This document shows, in pieces, positions 1 to 9,044 of a stretch of DNA of 64,000 nucleotides. Numbering within the stretch: the first letter of the stretch is position 1; each line of letters starts with the position of its first letter. The notes under the pieces were generated by a model. It made no database searches. It was not told the origin of the DNA and saw only the letters and a list, made by a program, of their open reading frames with translations. Made by a program: the position numbers and the translations under genes. The DNA is from Verrucomicrobiota bacterium (GTDB taxonomy: Bacteria; Verrucomicrobiota; Verrucomicrobiia; Opitutales; Opitutaceae), in NCBI GenBank assembly GCA_028293545.1, contig JAQGOP010000012.1, forward strand, positions 124,001-188,000. Reading direction: 5' to 3'.

Positions 1-2883
1 GTCCTTGGTGAGCGCGTGAAGCTTGTGGTCATACGCGCCGAAATAAATCGTGCCGTCCGGAGCGAGGACCGGCGACGACGTGATGCTCATGCCGGCGATT
101 GACCACACCCATTTCTGGGTGCCGCTGGGGTTGAGCGCGTAGAAATATCCGTTCAGCGTCCCGAGGTAGACGGTGCCATCGGTCGCGATGGCTGGCGAAG
201 TGAAGACATCCCCGTTCGCGGTGAACTTCCATTTCTGGGTGCCGTCAGGATTGATGGCGTAGAAGCTCCCACCCGTGGCGCCGACATAGATCGTGCCGTC
301 GGCGGCAATGCCGGGAGAGCCGTACGTCGCCCCGCTGAGCGTGAACTGCCACTTCACCGTCGCGCTCGATCCACTGTTGGTGAGCGCGTAGAGAAAGCCG
401 TCGTCACGAACGTAAATCGTGCCGTCGGCGGCGATTGCGGGCGAGGAGTCGATCGCGTTGGTCGTCGTGTAGGTCCATTTCAGGGCCCCGTTGTTCGCGT
501 CGAGCGCGTAGAGTTTCTTGTCGCCCGAGGCGACGTAGACATTGCCATCGTTGCCGATGGCCGGACTGGCGAGGTCGACCGGTGCGCCCGTGGTATAGGC
601 CCACTTCTTGGTGCCGTTGGGGTTGAAAGCGTAGACATTGTTCTCGGGAAATTTGCTGCCGAGGGTGCGGTCAGTGATCGTGGTGCCGGCGCCGAAGTAA
701 ATCGCGCCGCTGCTGCTCACGGCGGGAGAGGAAACAATCCCGCCATACGCCGCGAACTGCCACGCGGCATCCGTGAGCGTCAGCACAAAATCGCCGCCGG
801 AGGGATTCACGTTCGTGGTGTCGACCTGGAAATAGTAAGTGGCGCCGGCCGAGGCATTGAAGCCGCAGAGGCTGTTGCTGTTGACGGCGCCCTCATAGGT
901 TCCGGTTTCGATGTACTCGGCCGCGTCGTCGTTCGAGACGATCATGTTCAGGTTGCCCACGGCCGAACCGGTGTAGACCGCCGTCAGCATGTCGGCATAC
1001 GCGCTGTAACCATAGAGCGCATATCGGCCATTGGCCGGCGCCACCCAGCGATACCAGACGGTGTGTTTGGCGGCGTGGGTCACGGGAACGGGCTCATTGA
1101 TTTCGCTCGTGGAATTCAGGGTGCTCCCCGCCACGTGGACGGACGTGCCGCTCAGCAATTGGGCATTCGCGAAATCATCGTTGGCCGGGATCGCCCCGAT
1201 GCCGAGGAGGGTCAGGCCGGGCGTGCCGGATTTGAGGTCGACGGCGATCTGGTAGGTCGTGCCGGCGGTGACATTGAGCGTGATCAGGCTCGTGACCTTG
1301 GAGTGGACGTTGTCGTCGTCGTTCGACGCGATCGGGGTCAAGGCGTTGAGCGCGGTGCCGGTGTAGATCGCGAGTTTCGTATTATAGCTCGAGCCATCAG
1401 TGCTGAACGTGACGGTCGTCGAAGTCGGGGCGGTCCACGACCACCACAGCGAGTTTGTGCCCGGCACGGTCGAGTGGGTGGGTTCGCCGGTTTCCGGGGA
1501 ACTGTTCGCGCCGACGTTGCTCGAGCGCACGTGGATGTTGGCGTTGCTGCCGAGGATGGCGCGCGTGGAAAAGTCGTCGTTGAAGGGCCGCGAATCGGTC
1601 GAGGACAGGGCGTTGGCGAGGTTGAGCCGACCGCCGGATTGGGCCAGGCCGGCCAGGGCGGGCACCTTCGTCACGGAGCGCAGGAGGCGATTGATGATCT
1701 GGCGGTAATTGTCCGTGGGAAATTTTGCGCGCATGAGCGCGAGCGCGCCGCTGACATGCGGGGCGGCCATCGAAGTGCCGCTGTAGACGACGTACGCGGA
1801 ATCCGAGGCGATGCCGCACGAATAAATCGAGCTGCCCGGCGCGGCGAGGTCGACGGAACCGCCGCCGAAGTCCGAGTAACTCGCGATGGCGTCGGCGTTG
1901 GTGGTGGCGGCGACGGTGACGACGTTGTCGAGCGCGTAACCCGCGGGGTAGGAGGAGCCGATGTCGACGTTGCGCGCATCGTTGCCGGCGGCGGCCACGA
2001 AAATGATGTCAGCGCTGCGGGCGGCATTGATCGCATCGTATTCGGAGCTGGAATAACCGTCGCTGCCGAAGCTGGCGTTGATGATCTTGGCGCCGTTGTT
2101 GATGGCGTAGTTGATGCACGCGATGCAGTCGGAGGAGCTGCCGCCACCGCCGGTGCCGTGGAGGAAGCGCAGCTCCATGAGCTTCACGTTCCAGGCGACG
2201 CCGGCGATGCCTTTGGCGTTGTTGCCCACCGCGCCGATGATGCCCGAGACGTGGGAGCCATGCTCGACTTCGGTATCGTTGGGATTGGTGTCGGTCTGGG
2301 AGCCGTTGCCGCTGACGGCGCTGATGCCGTGGAAGCCTCCGAGGTTGGACCACAGGTTCGCCGCAAGGTCCTCGTGCGTGAGGCGGGCGCCGCTGTCGAT
2401 GACGGCGACGATGACGCTGGAATCGGTGCGGGTATTCCAGGCGGCCGGCGCGCCGATATCGGCGCCAGCCACCCCGCCGCCGGGGCCGTTCGAACCGGTG
2501 TTGTTGAGGGACCACTGCTGCTGGGTGAAGGCGGGGTCGTTCGGCGTGACGGTGGCGTAGCGGATCCGATCGGGTTCGACGTATTCGTAGCGACCGGTGG
2601 CCTTGAGGCGTGCGATGGCATCCGGGACGTTGTCGCCGGGAGCCAACTCGATGACCCGCAGCTGGCCGATGCGATCGAACTTCTGGCGAACCTTGAGTCC
2701 CTCGGCGTTTTCCGCCGCCTCGGCGGTGGCCTGCAGGGAGAGGCGCGGCTTGGCGAGCACGACGGTGTCAAGGTAGCCTTGGGCGTGTTCCTTCTCGGTG
2801 AATTTCGCCTCGCCGGGAGCGGCGATGACGACGGTTCCGACAGTGAGAAAGAGCCCAAGGATGCGGATCAAGATGGTTTTCAA
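1..2883 (-). CDS. Secreted subtilisin-like serine protease with PQQ-type beta-propeller repeats (partial, C-terminus outside window)
   Basis: Extracellular or periplasmic S8 peptidase, open from a TTG at 2883 to the window edge (961 codons visible, no stop). The first 20 or so residues form a signal peptide ending near an APGEA segment. An I9-like propeptide follows (ending around YVEPDRIRYA). The catalytic triad is complete: Asp163 in AVIDSGA, His208 in HGSHVSG and Ser371 in GTSMAAPH. After the protease come two pre-peptidase-C-like beta domains (each with ASNDDD- or VSNDDA-type ends). From about residue 700 there are tandem repeats of the form SSPAIAxDGTIYxG...LYAL, typical of BamB/PQQ propellers. 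No clear Shine-Dalgarno precedes the TTG, so the exact start is uncertain. A protease fused to a propeller is likely a secreted degradative enzyme; its substrate is unknown. Confidence 0.85.
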   Translation of the reverse strand, partial: MKTILIRILGLFLTVGTVVIAAPGEAKFTEKEHAQGYLDTVVLAKPRLSLQATAEAAENAEGLKVRQKFDRIGQLRVIELAPGDNVPDAIARLKATGRYEYVEPDRIRYATVTPNDPAFTQQQWSLNNTGSNGPGGGVAGADIGAPAAWNTRTDSSVIVAVIDSGARLTHEDLAANLWSNLGGFHGISAVSGNGSQTDTNPNDTEVEHGSHVSGIIGAVGNNAKGIAGVAWNVKLMELRFLHGTGGGGSSSDCIACINYAINNGAKIINASFGSDGYSSSEYDAINAARSADIIFVAAAGNDARNVDIGSSYPAGYALDNVVTVAATTNADAIASYSDFGGGSVDLAAPGSSIYSCGIASDSAYVVYSGTSMAAPHVSGALALMRAKFPTDNYRQIINRLLRSVTKVPALAGLAQSGGRLNLANALSSTDSRPFNDDFSTRAILGSNANIHVRSSNVGANSSPETGEPTHSTVPGTNSLWWSWTAPTSTTVTFSTDGSSYNTKLAIYTGTALNALTPIASNDDDNVHSKVTSLITLNVTAGTTYQIAVDLKSGTPGLTLLGIGAIPANDDFANAQLLSGTSVHVAGSTLNSTSEINEPVPVTHAAKHTVWYRWVAPANGRYALYGYSAYADMLTAVYTGSAVGNLNMIVSNDDAAEYIETGTYEGAVNSNSLCGFNASAGATYYFQVDTTNVNPSGGDFVLTLTDAAWQFAAYGGIVSSPAVSSSGAIYFGAGTTITDRTLGSKFPENNVYAFNPNGTKKWAYTTGAPVDLASPAIGNDGNVYVASGDKKLYALDANNGALKWTYTTTNAIDSSPAIAADGTIYVRDDGFLYALTNSGSSATVKWQFTLSGATYGSPGIAADGTIYVGATGGSFYAINPDGTQKWKFTANGDVFTSPAIATDGTVYLGTLNGYFYALNPSGTQKWVWSIAGMSITSSPVLAPDGTIYFGAYDHKLHALTKD

Positions 2884-3080
2884 AGGTAGGGGAGAAAGGG
2901 AGGCGGGAACTGACAGGGGTGAGTCCAAAAAGCGGTGGGATCCGCTGACCCGAAGATTTTCGATCCGACGGGCCCTAGCAAGCCCGGCTCGACGAAACCA
3001 CAGGATCCCGGGCCCATGGCGGTTGGATCAAAGCGGGACGGCGGGAAAGACACCTTGAGGGAATGACCACCGAAGGCGCG

Positions 3081-5576
3081 TTACCCGCCATCGGCCGGAT
3101 GTGGGCGGCTCAACCAATCGCCGAGGTCCTTGTCGTCGAGAATATTGGTTCCAAACTGATAATCGCGCGCGAGCAGGCTCGCATACGCGGGTTCGAGAAA
3201 ACGCTGGCAGTGAAGGATGATTCGCGCGTGGTGCCCGGGCGCGCGCACCATGCGGCCGAGGGCTTGGTTAACTTTGGTCATGCCCGGGATCTGGTACACG
3301 CGGCGGAAGGCTTCCGCGCGCCCGAGCCCGGAAAATTCGGCCAATCGCGCGCGCTGCACTGCGTTCACCTCCGGCAACGCCGGCCCGACCACCATCGCGT
3401 GGGTGACCTGGCCGCCCAGCACGTCGATGCCCTCGGCAAAGCTCGAACCGAGCACGAGGAAAAGGGCGTCGGTGAAGGCGAGCGATTGTTCGACCCACGC
3501 GGTTTGGGCCGCGAGGTCCTGGAGACGAGGCTGGAGGGCGACGCGGAGCGGATGGGTCTTTTCCAGTTCGCGCGCCACGGTTTCGGCGTAGGCGTAGCTG
3601 GGAAAGAAAACCGCGACGGCCGCGCCCGCCGCCTGGTGAAGCGCGGCGACGGTCGCCGCGGTGGTCGCATAAAAACGGGCCCGCTGCTGGAAGCGCGTAT
3701 CGACCCGGGCATCGACCGCTACGTCGTACGCGTGGTCGCGCCAAGGCGTATGCGCCCGCAGCAAAATTGAAGGTGAGCCCGGGAAAGCGCGGGGCGAAGG
3801 CAAGATGCTGCCGGCTTCCGGCCCCAGGTTCGGAGCCGGACCCTTTTCGGCTTCCGGCATCCGCAATCCGAAATCCCCCATCCCGCAGTTTTCGGCGAAG
3901 GCATCGGCGGGCGTGAGCGTCGCACTGGCGAGCACGGCACCGCCGTATTCGCGGAGATTTTCGCCAATGACGTCGGCCGCGTCGAGGCAGGTGAAGTTCA
4001 ATTCCCCGGGTCGCGGGCACCACAGCAGTTTTTTCAGCCGGCCATCCGCGAGCCACTCGGCGAGCTGCTGGCTTTGCCAGATCAGTTCGCTGAAGCGCGG
4101 CCCGAGCGCGGCGTAATCCAGCGGGAGTTCCGAAAGCTGGTCCGCGATTTTCGAGAGTGTGTCCGAGGCATCGGCTTCCAACGCGGGATCGAGCGCGTCG
4201 ACGGGCTCGAGCGTGGCGAGGAGCTGCGTCCAGCTTTCCCACGCGCGGACAAGCGGCGTCGGCGCATCGATGTGGTCGAGCTCCGCGAGCAGGGCCCGCG
4301 CATCGTCGGCTTTAGCGACGTGGGAATAGGCATCGGCGACCCGGGACGGCAGGTTATGCGCTTCGTCGAGGATGAGCAGCGTGCGCGCCGGGTCGAAGCC
4401 GGCCTGGTGATAGAACAGCGTGCGATTCCGCGGCGCGAAGACGTAGTTGTAGTCGCCGATCCATACATCGTTGAAGGCGAGGGCGGCGCGGGTGATCTCG
4501 TAAGGGCAGATGCGGGCTTCCTTGCCGGCGGCGCGGAGCGTCGCGAGGTCGCGCGCGTGGCTTTCGATGCGGTAGAAACGGGACAATCCGCTGGCCGGCC
4601 AGCGCGCCTCCAAGCGGTCGATGTAGGCGCAGTTTTCGCGCACGCAGTGGAAGGTGGTGTTGACGCAGTGTTCGCTTTTGTTGCGGACGTGCCAGACGGC
4701 GACGCCGGGCGAGGGGCCGTTCGCGTCCGCGGCCGACGCCGAGAGCATCATATGGTCGAGCGTCCGCACGACCTGGAGCTGCCCGGTCGCCTTGCTGGTC
4801 AGGTAAAGCGCGCGATCGAAATGCCCGGCACGCAGCTGCCCGAGGGCAAATTCCAGGAGCATGCCGGTTTTCCCGAAGCCCGTGGGCGCTTCGAAGAGCA
4901 CGAGCGGCTGGCGTTCGAACGTCGTCGTCAATTCCGCCTGGGTGGTTTCCTGGCCGGGACGCAGCGCGGCGAACGGCGACTGGAAACGAAGGTTGCGCAG
5001 CCGCTCGCGCGCCCGGAGGCGGAGGTCGAGGAATTCGACAAGGCGCTCGAGCTGCCCGCGGAACAGGCTGTCGTCCGCCGGCGTGAGCTCGATGGATTGC
5101 GCGAGGCCGCTGCTCGTTTCCACGAACACGAGTTCGGAACGCAGCAACGCGTGGGCGGTGACGGGCGGGTTGACGGTGGCGAGCCCGAGTTTCCAGAGCG
5201 TGGCGTAGCTCGCGAGCTGCACGAAATACGCGGGATAGTCCCCGCGGAGCGCGGCTTCGTCAGCGGGCAGCGGGTGCATGACCGTCTTGATCTCGCGGAG
5301 CGTGATGCCGGCCGGCGCGCGCAGAAACTGGTCGATGCGGCCGGTGAGGGTGATGGTCCAGCCGGCGTGAAAAATTTTCCCGGTGATGGCGACCTCGAAT
5401 TCCGCCGCCGGGGTTTCGCTCGCGGTGCGGAGGCGGAGCTCATTGTGCCAGTGCGTGCCGAGCTGCGCGCGCCAGATTCCGCCGGAGCCGCTGCCGACGT
5501 CATGCGGGCCGGTGGTGAACTCCGAGAACTCCCCCACGCTCAGGCTGGCGCTGCGTTGATCGAGGGAGAACTCCAT
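3081..5576 (-). CDS. XPD/DinG-type Fe-S DNA helicase with N-terminal PD-(D/E)xK nuclease-like domain
   Basis: An 831-residue superfamily 2 helicase. The N-terminal 170 residues carry a RecB/Cas4-type nuclease pattern: GRIDQF (about 80), REIKT (about 96), then a downstream YFVQLASY segment, which are the D, ExK and QxxxY elements. The helicase follows, with Walker A APTGFGKT (about 229), four cysteines spaced as in the XPD/DinG Fe-S domain (about 301, 308, 313 and 357) and Walker B LILDEAHN (about 400). The C-terminal RecA domain ends in a QALGRMVR-type motif VI. Family members unwind 5'-3' in DNA repair; coupling to a nuclease suggests processing of recombination or repair intermediates, which is inference. 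The coding sequence contains an in-frame copy of a dispersed repeat (3858-3883). ATG start; a 33-bp repeat lies immediately upstream. Confidence 0.85.
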   Translation of the reverse strand: MEFSLDQRSASLSVGEFSEFTTGPHDVGSGSGGIWRAQLGTHWHNELRLRTASETPAAEFEVAITGKIFHAGWTITLTGRIDQFLRAPAGITLREIKTVMHPLPADEAALRGDYPAYFVQLASYATLWKLGLATVNPPVTAHALLRSELVFVETSSGLAQSIELTPADDSLFRGQLERLVEFLDLRLRARERLRNLRFQSPFAALRPGQETTQAELTTTFERQPLVLFEAPTGFGKTGMLLEFALGQLRAGHFDRALYLTSKATGQLQVVRTLDHMMLSASAADANGPSPGVAVWHVRNKSEHCVNTTFHCVRENCAYIDRLEARWPASGLSRFYRIESHARDLATLRAAGKEARICPYEITRAALAFNDVWIGDYNYVFAPRNRTLFYHQAGFDPARTLLILDEAHNLPSRVADAYSHVAKADDARALLAELDHIDAPTPLVRAWESWTQLLATLEPVDALDPALEADASDTLSKIADQLSELPLDYAALGPRFSELIWQSQQLAEWLADGRLKKLLWCPRPGELNFTCLDAADVIGENLREYGGAVLASATLTPADAFAENCGMGDFGLRMPEAEKGPAPNLGPEAGSILPSPRAFPGSPSILLRAHTPWRDHAYDVAVDARVDTRFQQRARFYATTAATVAALHQAAGAAVAVFFPSYAYAETVARELEKTHPLRVALQPRLQDLAAQTAWVEQSLAFTDALFLVLGSSFAEGIDVLGGQVTHAMVVGPALPEVNAVQRARLAEFSGLGRAEAFRRVYQIPGMTKVNQALGRMVRAPGHHARIILHCQRFLEPAYASLLARDYQFGTNILDDKDLGDWLSRPHPADGG
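3858..3883 (-). repeat. Dispersed GGATTTCGGATTGCGG repeat, intragenic copy
   Basis: Matches 25 of 26 bases of the repeat upstream of the helicase gene itself (5588-5613). It is read in frame as MGDFGLRMP and followed by a low-complexity Pro/Gly-rich stretch inside the C-terminal helicase half, so it looks like a repeat inserted into coding sequence. Confidence 0.7.
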
Positions 5577-5580
5577 TGCT

Positions 5581-5613
5581 GAATTTCGGATGGCGGATTT
5601 CGGATTGCGGATG
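5581..5613 (-). repeat. 33-bp dispersed repeat at helicase translation start
   Basis: Identical over 33 bases to 50772-50804. Each copy ends a few bases upstream of a start codon read in the same direction (5576 and 50766). A shortened relative overlaps the phoH start at 51843. Confidence 0.8.
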
Positions 5614-5747
5614 GGTCGGACGGAGCGCCGGTCTTTGACCGGCTCGTTTGGATCTGTCTAGAAACTTGGGGTGCCGTGAATTTTTTCAACGGGCGATCGC
5701 GCGAAATACGCGTCCCCGGATGCCGGGCGGAGGCGCGGCGACGGGTT

Positions 5748-6371
5748 TCATTCCAAGAGAATATCGGTGTGGTCGCGGAGGTAGTCTTCGAGCTGGCGGA
5801 TGAGGCGGGGGAGATCCGGGTCCATCGAGGGAGATGGATGGGAGGGAGTAGGGCTGTAGAGGAATTGTTCGGCGAGGGCGCGGGCCTCGGTCGTGAGCGA
5901 AACGAGCCATTCCTGTTTCACCGGGTAACCTTCGTCGCGCGCAAAACTGAACAGGCTCTTGAACCAGATCAGGTCGGGGCGGGCGCCGCGCGCCAGCGCC
6001 GCGAGGGCCGAGCGCAGCAACGCGGCGACTTGGGCCCGGCTGTCTTCGTGCACGTTGTTCCGACCCACCAGCGCCGCGAGCGCGGAGGCGTGGCGCAGCG
6101 TCTCGTAGCTTCGGCCGAGGTCGGCGTGGCGCGTGACCAGGCGCGCTTCCTGGAGGAACCAGGTCTGGCCTTGGTTCGAACTTTCGAGGCGCAGCGAAAC
6201 CTCGTCGAACAGATCGAGCGCCACCGAGGCCGTCGCGGCTTTCCTCGAAATGCGCTGGTGAATCAAGAGCGCGCCGTGTTCGGGCGAGAACACGTTGAAG
6301 CCCTGGAACGCGTCGGAAGGCGGGCGTTTTACGAGGACAAACGCGTCGGTCTGGAGCGGAAGTCCGGGCAC
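5748..6371 (-). CDS. RecO-like DNA repair protein (probable)
   Basis: A 207-residue protein. The first 45 residues (LQTDAFVLVKRPPSD...FSPEHGALL) follow the RecO N-terminal OB-fold pattern, in which a hydrophobic strand is followed by a TPEHG-like turn. The remainder is helical with a LARGARPDLIWFKSLFSFARDEGYP segment reminiscent of the RecO C-terminal helices, but the usual zinc cysteines are absent and the protein is somewhat short. RecO would help load RecA with RecF/RecR. The start is a GTG at 6371, four bases after the stop of the DUF502 gene, so the two are probably co-transcribed. Assignment rests mainly on the N-terminus; a divergent unrelated protein is possible. Confidence 0.55.
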   Translation of the reverse strand: MPGLPLQTDAFVLVKRPPSDAFQGFNVFSPEHGALLIHQRISRKAATASVALDLFDEVSLRLESSNQGQTWFLQEARLVTRHADLGRSYETLRHASALAALVGRNNVHEDSRAQVAALLRSALAALARGARPDLIWFKSLFSFARDEGYPVKQEWLVSLTTEARALAEQFLYSPTPSHPSPSMDPDLPRLIRQLEDYLRDHTDILLE

Positions 6372-6375
6372 GCGT

Positions 6376-7053
6376 TCAGTTCTTCGAGGCGGGATGCGGC
6401 AGCGGCGAGGCGGACCTACGCCATGGGGGGACGACGGCGCCGCCGGAGATCACCATCTTCATGCCTTCACCCACGGACATTTCCAATTCGACGATTTCAT
6501 CGCTGGGCAGCATGAGCAGGAAACCGCTGGTGGGATTGGGCGAGGTGGGGACGAAGATGGTCCAGACATTGGCGCCCGTCCGAAACTGGGCCTCGGCCTG
6601 CGCCTTGCTGGTCAGGAAGCCGAGGGTCCAGACGTCCTTGCGCGGGTACTGCACGAGGACGACCTTGCTGAACAAATTCCGGTTCTGGCTCCCGAAGGTG
6701 TCGACGATCTGTTTGACGGTATTATAGACCGCGCTCACGCCCGGGATGCCCTGGACCACGCGTTCCCCGACCTCGAGGAAGTATTTCCCAAAAACGTAGC
6801 GCGAGAAATAACCGAGCAGCGTGACGAGGGCGATGACGATGATCGTCGCGAGGATATCCCAGAGAATTTCCAGGCGTGGCGTGCGCAGCCAATCCGGCAT
6901 GTAGAAAAAGAACACCGGCCGAAACGTGCCGCCGACGAGGTCGATGATCTTCGTAAACGCCCAGACGGTCACGACGAGCGGCGCCAGCAGGAGCAGGCCG
7001 GAGAAAAAAGCGGTCCGAAGGGTCGCGATGAGCGTGGGTGGGCGGTCAGCCAT
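6376..7053 (-). CDS. DUF502 family inner-membrane protein
   Basis: A 225-residue protein with two strong transmembrane segments (about 10-40 and 68-90), followed by the conserved DUF502 core: YVFGKYFLEVGERVVQGIPGVSAVYNTVKQ, the VQYPRKDVWTLGFLT strand and FVPTSPNPTSGFLLMLP. Family function is not established; it is a conserved membrane protein in many phyla. First gene of a two-gene unit with the RecO-like gene. ATG start chosen because it directly precedes the first membrane helix. Confidence 0.85.
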   Translation of the reverse strand: MADRPPTLIATLRTAFFSGLLLLAPLVVTVWAFTKIIDLVGGTFRPVFFFYMPDWLRTPRLEILWDILATIIVIALVTLLGYFSRYVFGKYFLEVGERVVQGIPGVSAVYNTVKQIVDTFGSQNRNLFSKVVLVQYPRKDVWTLGFLTSKAQAEAQFRTGANVWTIFVPTSPNPTSGFLLMLPSDEIVELEMSVGEGMKMVISGGAVVPPWRRSASPLPHPASKN

Positions 7054-7284
7054 GTGCGCGCCTACGCTCGCTCAAAGCCGCCGGGACGCAAAAGTTTTTT
7101 ACGGGAAGCTGCACCGCGCACCTCAGGCGATCGCACCCGCCTCGGCGAAGCCGAGGGTGAAGCGACAACGCGCTCCACCCGTGGTTAAAGTTTCGGCCAG
7201 CGTTAGGGCTCGACTTGGGGAGGGCCGTGTTCCCTCTGTTTGGTCAGCCTCGCGACGCCCGCCCGCCCGCCGGTTCATCCCATC

Positions 7285-8952
7285 ATGGCTAAAAAGAAAA
7301 TCACGCCATTGAAGCAACGGGGGCGGAAAAAACCGGAGGCGGCAACCGCGCTGCCGGCGCTGCGCAGCGAGCTTAAGCGCGTGCGCCAAGAATTGCGCCG
7401 CGCGATCGACGAACTGCGCGAAAGCGAGGAACGCCATCGGCTCATCCTCGATGGGATCAAGGACCACGCGATCTTCAGGGTGGATCCCACCGGACGGATC
7501 GCGACCTGGACCCAGACCGCGGAAAGGATTTTCGGCTATTCGAGCGCGGAAGCGATCGGGCAGCCGCTCTCGCTCATCTCGATCCCCGAGGATCGTCCGC
7601 CCTCGACGCTCGCGGACCTGCTGAAGCGGGCCCAACAGATGGGGGCAATCCGCGAGGACGGCTGGCGCCTCCGCAAGGACGGCACCCGGGTTTGGGCGAG
7701 CGGCATGCTGGCAAGCCTGCCGGGGCACGCCGGCGAATCGAAGGGCTTCGTCAAGGTGCTGCGCGACGACACCGACCATCGGGCGGCGGAGGAATCGCTG
7801 CGGGAAGCCAAGACGGCGGCGGAGTCGGCCAACCTGGCGAAGGATCATTTTCTCGCGACGATCTCGCACGAACTCCGCACGCCGCTGACCGCGACCTTGC
7901 TCTGGGCAAAATTGTTGAACGGACCCGAAACGCTCGAACCCGACCAGATCCGCGAAGGACTCCAGGCAATCGAGCAATCGGCGCAGGAGCAGCAGGCGCT
8001 GATCGAGCAGCTGGTGGACACCTCGCGCATCGTCACCGGCAAGCTCCGGCTGCAGCTCGCCGAGGTCGCGCTGGTGCCGCTCGCCCACGCCGTGGTCGAA
8101 ATGATCAAGCCGATTGCCACGGAAAAAGGGCTGACGGTCAGCGAGTCCCTCGACGCCCGCATCGGCACCGTGGTCGCCGACGCGCTCCGGCTCCAGCAGG
8201 TGTTTACCAACCTGTTGAACAATGCCGTGAAGTTCACCCCGTCGGGCGGAAAGATAAATTTTGCGATGACGCGGGTGGGGGACCTGGTCGACATCAAGGT
8301 GACCGACAGCGGGAAGGGAATCAGCGCGGAGTTCCTCCCCAAGATGTTCGAGCGATTCGTGCAAGCCGACCCGTCCACGAGCGCGAAAGGCGGCCTCGGG
8401 CTGGGGCTCTCGATCGTCAAGCAACTGGTTTCGCTGCACGGCGGCTCGGTTTCGGTCTCCAGTCCCGGGCTCGCCAAGGGGTCGACGTTCGCGGTGCGCC
8501 TGCCGCTGCCGAAAACGACGCCGAGCGCGAACGCGAGCGAGGTGGCCCGGCCGCCGTCGTTGCACGGCATCACGGTGTTGCTGGTGGAGGACGACCATGA
8601 GACGCGCCAGGCCCTGACGGCGACAATGGCCGCCGCGGGCGCGAGCGTGACGGCGGTGGATTCTGCGCCGCGGGCGCTGAAGGATTTCAATCGCCGGCGT
8701 CCCGATGTGATCCTGAGCGACATCGGCCTCGGCAAAGTGAGCGGCCACGACCTGCTCGGCCAGATTCGCCAATGGGAGATTGCGCAGGGCAAATCGCGCG
8801 TGCCGGCAGTGGCGCTCACCGCGTACACCGACGAAAAAAATCGGACGCAGGCATTGCAGAGCGGTTTCCAGCTGGTGCTGAGCAAGCCGGTCGACCCCGT
8901 GGTGCTCCTCCGGGCGATCGTGGCGCTGCGGGATTCCGAAAAGAAAGCGTAG
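7285..8952 (+). CDS. PAS-containing hybrid histidine kinase with C-terminal receiver
   Basis: A cytoplasmic sensor kinase of 555 residues from the ATG at 7285; an upstream in-frame GTG at 7240 would add a less plausible 15 residues. Order: basic N-terminus and short coiled coil, PAS domain (about 50-165, RLILDGIKDHAIFRVDPTG...), HisKA with phospho-acceptor His195 in ISHELRTP, HATPase_c (about 290-405, N box NLLNNAVKFTP, G boxes DSGKGIS and GGLGLGLSIVKQL), and a receiver domain (about 428-550) with phospho-Asp479 in LSDIGLG and the conserved Lys of LSKPVDP. There is no transmembrane segment and no output domain, so the phosphate must be passed to a partner not seen here. The signal is unknown. 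Confidence 0.93.
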   Translation: MAKKKITPLKQRGRKKPEAATALPALRSELKRVRQELRRAIDELRESEERHRLILDGIKDHAIFRVDPTGRIATWTQTAERIFGYSSAEAIGQPLSLISIPEDRPPSTLADLLKRAQQMGAIREDGWRLRKDGTRVWASGMLASLPGHAGESKGFVKVLRDDTDHRAAEESLREAKTAAESANLAKDHFLATISHELRTPLTATLLWAKLLNGPETLEPDQIREGLQAIEQSAQEQQALIEQLVDTSRIVTGKLRLQLAEVALVPLAHAVVEMIKPIATEKGLTVSESLDARIGTVVADALRLQQVFTNLLNNAVKFTPSGGKINFAMTRVGDLVDIKVTDSGKGISAEFLPKMFERFVQADPSTSAKGGLGLGLSIVKQLVSLHGGSVSVSSPGLAKGSTFAVRLPLPKTTPSANASEVARPPSLHGITVLLVEDDHETRQALTATMAAAGASVTAVDSAPRALKDFNRRRPDVILSDIGLGKVSGHDLLGQIRQWEIAQGKSRVPAVALTAYTDEKNRTQALQSGFQLVLSKPVDPVVLLRAIVALRDSEKKA

Positions 8953-9044
8953 CGAAGGTTCGGCTGCGGTTCCGGGAGCAGGCGGACCGCCGGCGCTACT
9001 TTTTCCGTGGCCAACGGTTACTTCCGTGCTTGGTTGATGACCTC

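Noticed and set aside
1063..2889. A 608-codon plus-strand open frame
   Set aside because: Antisense shadow of the subtilase, whose catalytic triad and propeller repeats are read on the minus strand.
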